From Acidobacteriota bacterium (GTDB taxonomy: Bacteria > Acidobacteriota > Thermoanaerobaculia > Multivoradales > SZUA-115), in NCBI GenBank assembly GCA_003231035.1, contig QIHU01000327.1:1-10847 (forward strand): DNA of 10,847 nucleotides, given 5' to 3'. Below the pieces are notes generated by a model. That model had not been told where the DNA came from. It did not search any database and saw nothing but the letters and a program-made list of their open reading frames with translations. Shown here in pieces: positions 6,488 to 10,847 of this stretch. Position 1 is the first letter of the stretch. Each line of letters opens with the position of its first letter. Position numbers and translations under genes: made by a program.

Positions 6488-7389
6488 TCGTCCACTCGCT
6501 GGAGCCGCGCCTCGATGGTGCCGAAGCGCAGCACAGCCCCTGGCTTTGCCGCCGTCTCTCGGTCGACGAGGACGCCGTCGAGGTAGGTCTTGTTGTGGCT
6601 GCCTTCGTCGCGCACCGTGACCGTGGTGCCGTGTACCTTCAGCACCGCGTGGAGGCGAGAGATTTCGGGGCTTTCGATCTGGATTTGTACCGACACGCTC
6701 CGCCCAACGGTGTTTTCGCCCTCCTCGAGTTCGGCTCTTCGCGACTGCTCGAAGTTGGTAAACACCAGCTGGAAGTGTGGAGCCACGGCCACCTTGTCCT
6801 CTTCGCTGTCGACTGTGCTGTCGACTTTACTGTCGACTTTGCTGGCGAACTCGCTCTCACCCTTTGCGGGAGGCGGTTGCGGTGCCAGCGCGGCGGGCAA
6901 GGGGATGACTTGGCGTTGCACCTGGGTGGGCTTGCGTTCAGGTGTCTCGGTGGGTGTCTCGCCAGATTCTGGCGCGGGTTGTGGTCCCAGCGTCGGGGGT
7001 AGGGGGACGACTTGGTGCTCCACCCGAGTTGGTTCGCGTTGCGGTGGCCCCTGCGTGCCCTTCTCCAGCCTCGCCGCCACCAGTTGTGGCCCCTGGTAGA
7101 TCAGATCGTGGCGCCCGGCGATCGAGATGATGTGCAGGCGGCCCAGCTTCTTGCGCCCCTCGACCGGCACGCCGTCCAACTCGGTGCCGTTCAAACTGCC
7201 GAGGTCTTCGAGGTAGAAGAGCTCCTCGGCGGGGTCGAAAAAGATCCGCGCGTGGTGATTGGAGGTGGATCGTGAGGTGACGACCACGGTGTTGTCCTCG
7301 TTGCGCCCAAGGGTCGCTTCGTCGGCGACGAGGAGGTCGGTTCCGGCGAGGCGGCCGTATTTGGCGAACAGTCTGGCTTGCGGTGTCAT
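6484..7389 (-). CDS. Double FHA-domain protein
   Basis: A 301-residue cytoplasmic phosphothreonine-reader protein with no enzyme domain. FHA1 (about 5-100): Gly28-Arg29, Ser43-x-x-His46, GSLNGT (64-69). FHA2 (about 206-300): Gly229-Arg230, SRLHA (244-248), and SHNKT (264-268), where Lys replaces the usual Gly of the NG turn. Both keep the Arg and Ser that contact phosphothreonine, so both are likely functional. The linker (about 108-200) is Pro-rich and contains two copies of a PT-x-V-x-x-QV-x-PLP block (118-140 and 152-174) and a short VDSK-type repeat (185-195). The linker Thr residues are candidate kinase targets (inference). It starts 1 nt after the cytochrome gene and overlaps the flavoprotein gene by 4 nt (ATGA), so the three are probably co-translated. 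A likely role is an adaptor joining the kinases to the redox proteins. Confidence 0.93.
   Translation of the reverse strand: MTPQARLFAKYGRLAGTDLLVADEATLGRNEDNTVVVTSRSTSNHHARIFFDPAEELFYLEDLGSLNGTELDGVPVEGRKKLGRLHIISIAGRHDLIYQGPQLVAARLEKGTQGPPQREPTRVEHQVVPLPPTLGPQPAPESGETPTETPERKPTQVQRQVIPLPAALAPQPPPAKGESEFASKVDSKVDSTVDSEEDKVAVAPHFQLVFTNFEQSRRAELEEGENTVGRSVSVQIQIESPEISRLHAVLKVHGTTVTVRDEGSHNKTYLDGVLVDRETAAKPGAVLRFGTIEARLQRVDE
6806..6841 (-). repeat. Three tandem 12-bp units in FHA linker
   Basis: CTGTCGACTNTN-like units begin at 6806, 6818 and 6830, each holding GTCGAC, and a decayed fourth begins at 6842. They encode the acidic run SKVDSKVDSTVD in the linker between the two FHA domains. The period is a multiple of three, so copy-number change would keep the frame. 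Confidence 0.8.
6868..7038 (-). repeat. Imperfect direct repeat in FHA linker
   Basis: Two copies, 6970-7038 and 6868-6936, are offset by 102 bp and clearly alike in DNA as well as protein. They encode PTRVEHQVVPLP and PTQVQRQVIPLP in the linker. This indicates internal duplication of a Thr- and Pro-containing segment, possibly a phosphosite or docking motif. Confidence 0.72.
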
Positions 7390-7390
7390 A

Positions 7391-8977
7391 TCAACCCTCG
7401 GGCTCGTCGCCGATGTAGAGCAGGAGCTGGGAACGGCGGCTCTGGTCGGGGTGGAAGAGGTGACAGGTGACGCATCGGTTGGAGGCCAGCTTCGGGTTGT
7501 GGCACTCCTGGCAGCTTTCGATGCGTGGCAAGTTGTGGATCGCGGCTCGATCTAGGGAGGCTTGAGCCGGCTCGCTTTTGCCCAAGAACTCGCTGACCGG
7601 AATCTCGCCGTGGCAGTCCAGGCAGCGGCGTTGCACGATGTGCGCCCGATGGTTGAACTCGGCGCGGCGCAGGGTGCGTTGATCCTGGCGAACTCGTGCA
7701 ATGGTGGCGTTGTCTACCCGGTGACACTGCTGGCAGGGTTCGGTGAGGGCGGTTACCAGCGCCTCGATCTGCTCAACCTCGGTTTCGCTCAGGCTGCTCG
7801 ACGCGGGGCCAAGGGCGAGTAGGAAGCGGGCCTCGTCCAGCGGTGCGTAGGGATCGTCGAGCCGCCGTTCGAGCTCTTCGAGCAGGGCCCCTAGCCGCGC
7901 CAGCTCCTCTTGCACCTCAGGTTCCGGCCGCGCGCGCAGGCCGCGCACTTGCCCCTTAAGAGTGGCGATCGCCTCGCGGTACAGAGTTGCCAGCTCGTTC
8001 AGCGGCACGTCGGGCGAGGTGGTCAACAGGTCGGCCAAGCCGGCTTCGGGGTAGAGGGCGCGGCGCAGCCCGCGCAGGTTTTCCAGCACCCACGGGTCGC
8101 GGTGGTAGAGCGGCCCCTTGACCACCCGGTCACCGAGGCGGCGGAACTCGTTGGGGTTGAGGAAATAGGCCCACTGCGTTGCTGGCCCACCGCGTTGCTG
8201 GATCGCCTCCAGGGTTTCGACCCCCGCCGGGCCGGTGGCGGCGGAGCGCACCGGCAAGGGCGGGGTACGCATGCTGGTGGTCAAGTGGCACACGTCGCAG
8301 TGGCGATCGAAGGCGATCGGCTGGAAGCTCTTGCCTTCGGGCCGGGGATGGTGGCAAGAGAGGCAGGCTTGTTCGACATCTTCCAACCCGCCGCGTTCCA
8401 TCACCTCGTTGACGTGGCGGGTGTGGGTAAAGGCCAAGGCGTCGTCGTCGGGCAAGTTGGAGGTGGCGAACTCGAACTGCGGATGGTCATCGTTGAACGA
8501 GCCGAATTGGTGACAGCTCAGGCAGCGTGAGTCCGGCACTTGAGTGATGGCGGCGTCGCGCCCCTGGTGTTCGATGTGGCAAGCGTGGCAGGGCTCTTCG
8601 TCGGGCGAGGGCACCACCCGTTGAAAGTCGTTCGAACGGTAGAGGTAGTGCGAGGCGAAGGTGAAGACGCCCAACTCGTCGCCGTGCTTCTCGTGACAGG
8701 TCGAGCAGGCGGCGTTGCTCACTTCGTTGTCTTCGGTGTGACAGGCGGCGCAGTTGTCTTCGAGGTTGGCGTGGTTCGAGGACAGCGGACCGTTGGAGAG
8801 CGACTGGGGATTGCCGATCCAGCTATCGACGGCGACCCAGGCGAGGAGTACGGTCACTACCGCGCCGCCGGCCAGCAGTAATCGATTGCGCGAGGACGGG
8901 GTCAGATAGCTCTTGGCAACCGGCAGCTCGACGTTGCTAAACGTCCCTTTGCCGGCTCTCTTCTTTCGTCGTGCCAT
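7391..8977 (-). CDS. Membrane-anchored decahaem c-type cytochrome
   Basis: A 528-residue multihaem cytochrome carrying electrons on the periplasmic side. A basic cytoplasmic N-terminus (RRKKR) precedes one membrane helix (about 33-53) that acts as uncleaved anchor. There are ten CxxCH motifs, at Cys76, 91, 130, 152, 205, 227, 415, 452, 489 and 502. They fall into a six-haem block and a four-haem block, split by a haem-free, largely helical segment (about 232-414) with coiled-coil-like heptads around 328-375. Many extra His (for example 110, 137, 165, 185, 188, 443, 446) can serve as distal ligands, giving bis-His low-potential haems as in cytochrome c3/NrfB-like families. It follows the di-haem cytochrome b gene by 24 nt, so it is the natural periplasmic partner of that protein. 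Its ribosome site is weak (GGGA about 12 nt upstream). The final acceptor or donor is not evident. Confidence 0.95.
   Translation of the reverse strand: MARRKKRAGKGTFSNVELPVAKSYLTPSSRNRLLLAGGAVVTVLLAWVAVDSWIGNPQSLSNGPLSSNHANLEDNCAACHTEDNEVSNAACSTCHEKHGDELGVFTFASHYLYRSNDFQRVVPSPDEEPCHACHIEHQGRDAAITQVPDSRCLSCHQFGSFNDDHPQFEFATSNLPDDDALAFTHTRHVNEVMERGGLEDVEQACLSCHHPRPEGKSFQPIAFDRHCDVCHLTTSMRTPPLPVRSAATGPAGVETLEAIQQRGGPATQWAYFLNPNEFRRLGDRVVKGPLYHRDPWVLENLRGLRRALYPEAGLADLLTTSPDVPLNELATLYREAIATLKGQVRGLRARPEPEVQEELARLGALLEELERRLDDPYAPLDEARFLLALGPASSSLSETEVEQIEALVTALTEPCQQCHRVDNATIARVRQDQRTLRRAEFNHRAHIVQRRCLDCHGEIPVSEFLGKSEPAQASLDRAAIHNLPRIESCQECHNPKLASNRCVTCHLFHPDQSRRSQLLLYIGDEPEG
7395..7399 (-). promoter_or_regulatory. 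Ribosome binding site for double-FHA gene
   Basis: On the minus strand GAGGG lies 5 nt before the ATG at 7389, within the last codons of the cytochrome gene. The stop TGA and the ATG are one base apart. This fixes the start and suggests coupled translation. Confidence 0.7.
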
Positions 8978-9001
8978 GGAGTTGTGGAGTCCCAGTGATT
9001 C

Positions 9002-9874
9002 TTAGAAGTAGAAGACGGCGCCTAGGTGAAGGATCAGGAGGATCAAGACCACCATCGAGGTGGGTACGTGCGCCCACAGCCAGCCGCGTAACGCCGTTTG
9101 CAAGGTGTAGTGAGCGTCCAGATCGAGCTTGGCCTTGTACAAGCGGGCTAGCTCGCCCAGTTTTTCTTTCTCCTCGCTCGACAGGAAGCGGCGCAGGTAA
9201 TCGAACTCTTTGAGCTGCCCCTGTTTGCCGCCGGTGATGTCGAGAAAGTAGATCCACCGGCGCTTCGGCGCCGCCAGCTCCGGCGCCACCCGGCGAGCAT
9301 AGAGCGCTTGCACCGGCTCCACCGAGGTGGCGGCCAGTGCCTCGGCCTTGTCGCGCAGTTCGCCGACCAGCTCGCCGACGCGCTCGTAGACCACCTCCAG
9401 GCCGAGCCCGGAGCCGAGGGTGCGCGGAATCCACTGCTGGAGCGCCAGCCCAAAGAGGCCGCTGGCCACGGTCCACCCACTGAGCAGCCACAACCACCAA
9501 TTCACCGCCCCGGAGGGGATGCGAAAGGCGCTGTGCATGAGCATCAGGAGAAGGAACAGAGCGCCGCCGTAGAGGTGGAGGTAGAGCCAGTTGCGGGCGC
9601 TACCCAGCCGGTACTTCGAGGCCAACGAGAGGGCGCGGCGGCGCATTCCGTAGAGGGCGGCGGCGACCATCAGCAGGGCGGCGGCGGTGCCATAAGCGAG
9701 ACCCCAAACACTCCCTGGCGACACCTCGGCGAAGAGCCAATTGGCGCCGTAAGTCGCCAGGCAGAGGGAGGTCGCCATCACGAAGCCCCAGGACCAGCGC
9801 CGTGCCGTCAGCCGCGCCGCCGAGCGCACGCTAGGCGGCCTTTTTCTGAGCCGCGCTCGAGGCTGGCTGCTCAT
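9002..9874 (-). CDS. Di-haem cytochrome b-like integral membrane protein
   Basis: A 290-residue inner-membrane protein. Helices about 28-48, 56-76, 95-116, 124-147 and 264-289; basic residues before helix 1 and between helices 2 and 3 put the N-terminus inside. Helix 3 has His100 and His114, helix 5 has His269 and His283: two H-x13-H pairs, the spacing that ligates two b haems in bc1-type cytochromes. With the predicted topology both helices run inside to outside, pairing His100/His269 near the cytoplasm and His114/His283 near the periplasm, an electron wire across the membrane. A soluble 110-residue loop (about 150-262), rich in Arg, Lys and Glu, lies on the cytoplasmic side, where the polyferredoxin could dock. 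The frame stays open far upstream of 9874, but that part overlaps the Fe-S gene; the ATG at 9874 has a perfect AAGGAG and starts 8 nt after the previous stop. The exact family is not recognised. Confidence 0.9.
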   Translation of the reverse strand: MSSQPRARLRKRPPSVRSAARLTARRWSWGFVMATSLCLATYGANWLFAEVSPGSVWGLAYGTAAALLMVAAALYGMRRRALSLASKYRLGSARNWLYLHLYGGALFLLLMLMHSAFRIPSGAVNWWLWLLSGWTVASGLFGLALQQWIPRTLGSGLGLEVVYERVGELVGELRDKAEALAATSVEPVQALYARRVAPELAAPKRRWIYFLDITGGKQGQLKEFDYLRRFLSSEEKEKLGELARLYKAKLDLDAHYTLQTALRGWLWAHVPTSMVVLILLILHLGAVFYF

Positions 9875-9882
9875 GGTCCGCT

Positions 9883-10847
9883 CTACTCCTTGCTTTCCAG
9901 CAGTGCTTGGAACTCGTCGACCGAACCCACCCGGTAGGCACAGCCCTGGGGACAGTTGCTCACACAAGCCGGGCCGTGGCCGGTGTCGTGGCACAGGTCG
10001 CACTTGCTCGCCACCCTGCGATCCTTGCCGCGCAGGCCGGCCGGAATCATGTCGTCGGGCCACTGCTGCCCGGTTTCGTGCATGACGATGGCGTCGTAAG
10101 GGCAGTTGTTGGCGCAGGTCGAGCAGCCGATACAGACGTCGTCTTCGATTTCCACAACGTCGCCGACCCCGGCTCGGTGAATCGCTCCGGTGGGGCAGCC
10201 GACCAGGCAGACCGGATCCCGGCAGTGGTAGCAAGACTTGGCGATCAGCAGGTTCTTGTACTTGTCGCCCTCGCGAACGAAACGCGGCCGACCCCCGTGG
10301 GTGGCGGCGCAGGCGCGCACGCAGTCGTCGCAACGGGTGCAGGCTTCGAGGTCGATAACCAGCATGCTGCTGCCTTGCACCAGCCCCGCGTCGAGCGCCA
10401 CCTGGGTGAACTCGGAATGGGCGATATTGCGCTTGGCGAAACCGGCCTCGCGGATGCGGTCGGCGGCGGTGCGCCAGAGGCTCTTTTCGACCTCCGGGTA
10501 GGCGCGCAGCAGCTGGGTGAATGCCGGGCGGGGGAGCTTGACCAATTCGGCGTACTCGACCGAGGTGGCGGTCGTCTCCCAGCCGTCCAGTTCGTCCATC
10601 ATCAACTCGGCCTCGCCCAGCGTCATCCCTTTGGAAAGGTAGGAGACGACGATCTCCCCTTCGCCGAAACTCTGCGCCAGTTTGACGAAGCCGGAGCGCA
10701 CCATGTAGAGGGCGTCGACCGCCTCGCCTTGGCGCACCACGATCTCGTCCGGGTTGCACGAAACCAGTTCGACCGCCGACTTGAGCCCTTCGACGAACAT
10801 GCTGCTGCAATCGCGAAAGAGCGGCGTACTCTTGAGCTGCGCGGCCA
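9883..10847 (-). CDS. Cyclic-nucleotide-binding-like domain fused to four-[4Fe-4S] ferredoxin, N-terminus outside window
   Basis: The frame is open to the window edge, and the 15 residues before the ATG at 10800 (including LKSTPLF) continue the fold, so the start lies beyond 10847. Counting from that ATG, residues up to about 125 form a CRP/cNMP-binding-like beta roll (VRQGEAVDALYMVRSG, then LGEAEL at 61-66). The Arg of the phosphate-binding cassette appears to be Thr76 (TTAT), so cyclic nucleotide binding is doubtful. Residues about 146-295 are a HybA/DmsB/NrfC-like electron-transfer subunit with 16 ligand Cys: 154/157/160/164, 190/193/198/202, 223/226/229/233 and 267/270/279/283. These imply four [4Fe-4S] clusters. 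No Tat signal is visible, though the N-terminus is missing; the cNMP-type domain argues for a cytoplasmic location. It is the first visible operon gene and likely passes electrons between soluble partners and the cytochrome b. No helix-turn-helix is seen in the visible part. Confidence 0.93.
   Translation of the reverse strand, partial: AAQLKSTPLFRDCSSMFVEGLKSAVELVSCNPDEIVVRQGEAVDALYMVRSGFVKLAQSFGEGEIVVSYLSKGMTLGEAELMMDELDGWETTATSVEYAELVKLPRPAFTQLLRAYPEVEKSLWRTAADRIREAGFAKRNIAHSEFTQVALDAGLVQGSSMLVIDLEACTRCDDCVRACAATHGGRPRFVREGDKYKNLLIAKSCYHCRDPVCLVGCPTGAIHRAGVGDVVEIEDDVCIGCSTCANNCPYDAIVMHETGQQWPDDMIPAGLRGKDRRVASKCDLCHDTGHGPACVSNCPQGCAYRVGSVDEFQALLESKE
9886..9891 (-). promoter_or_regulatory. 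Ribosome binding site for cytochrome b-like gene
   Basis: AAGGAG on the minus strand, directly followed by the TAG stop of the Fe-S gene and 11 nt before the ATG at 9874. It decides the start of the membrane protein despite the much longer open frame upstream. Confidence 0.7.

Noticed and set aside
7910..8530. A 206-codon plus-strand frame opposite the decahaem cytochrome.
   Set aside because: It is the complement of a gene with ten haem motifs; composition and lack of motifs mark it as a shadow.
9875..10810. A single long minus-strand frame (9002-10810) that could suggest a 602-residue membrane protein.
   Set aside because: Upstream of 9874 it is Arg/Gly-rich low-complexity translation overlapping the clearly real cNMP-ferredoxin gene in another frame; the ATG at 9874 has a perfect AAGGAG.

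Overview
The window is GC-rich, close-packed bacterial DNA. It carries two Ser/Thr protein kinases in tandem, FHA domains, a PEGA-like domain and a multihaem c-type cytochrome. That mix is typical of complex Gram-negative bacteria rich in eukaryote-like signalling, such as Acidobacteriota, Myxococcota-like lineages or some sulfur-oxidising proteobacteria. The sequence alone does not settle the phylum. No RNA genes, insertion sequences, CRISPR arrays or attachment sites were seen, and no gap exceeds about 120 bases.

Left third, + strand: two paralogous Hanks-type Ser/Thr kinases. The first (1-1194) lacks its N-terminus at the window edge and is apparently soluble. The second (1313-3337) adds a longer linker, a transmembrane helix and a periplasmic PEGA-like domain. 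Both have an intact catalytic core with DLG in place of DFG, and both share a Thr-containing motif just after the kinase domain.

Right two thirds, - strand: six tightly spaced co-directional genes that look like one operon, entering from the right edge. In transcription order they are: (1) a fusion of a cyclic-nucleotide-binding-like domain with a four-[4Fe-4S] ferredoxin, N-terminus cut by the window; (2) a five-helix di-haem cytochrome b-like membrane protein; (3) a membrane-anchored ten-haem cytochrome c; (4) a double FHA-domain protein; (5) a 766-residue fusion of FAD/NAD(P) oxidoreductase, FHA, FHA and [2Fe-2S] ferredoxin; (6) an exported protein with a TPR-like C-terminal part. Junctions are 8 nt, 24 nt, 1 nt, a 4-nt overlap and 0 nt. 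The last gene converges on the second kinase and overlaps it by 30 bp.

Inferred working model: NAD(P)H gives electrons to the flavoprotein and its fused ferredoxin, then to the polyferredoxin, then across the membrane through two b haems to the periplasmic decahaem cytochrome (or the reverse). The kinases and the four FHA domains would gate or assemble this chain by Thr phosphorylation. The electron-transfer parts rest on clear motifs. The direction of flow, the final partner and the kinase coupling are inference. I do not recognise this set as a named, characterised system.
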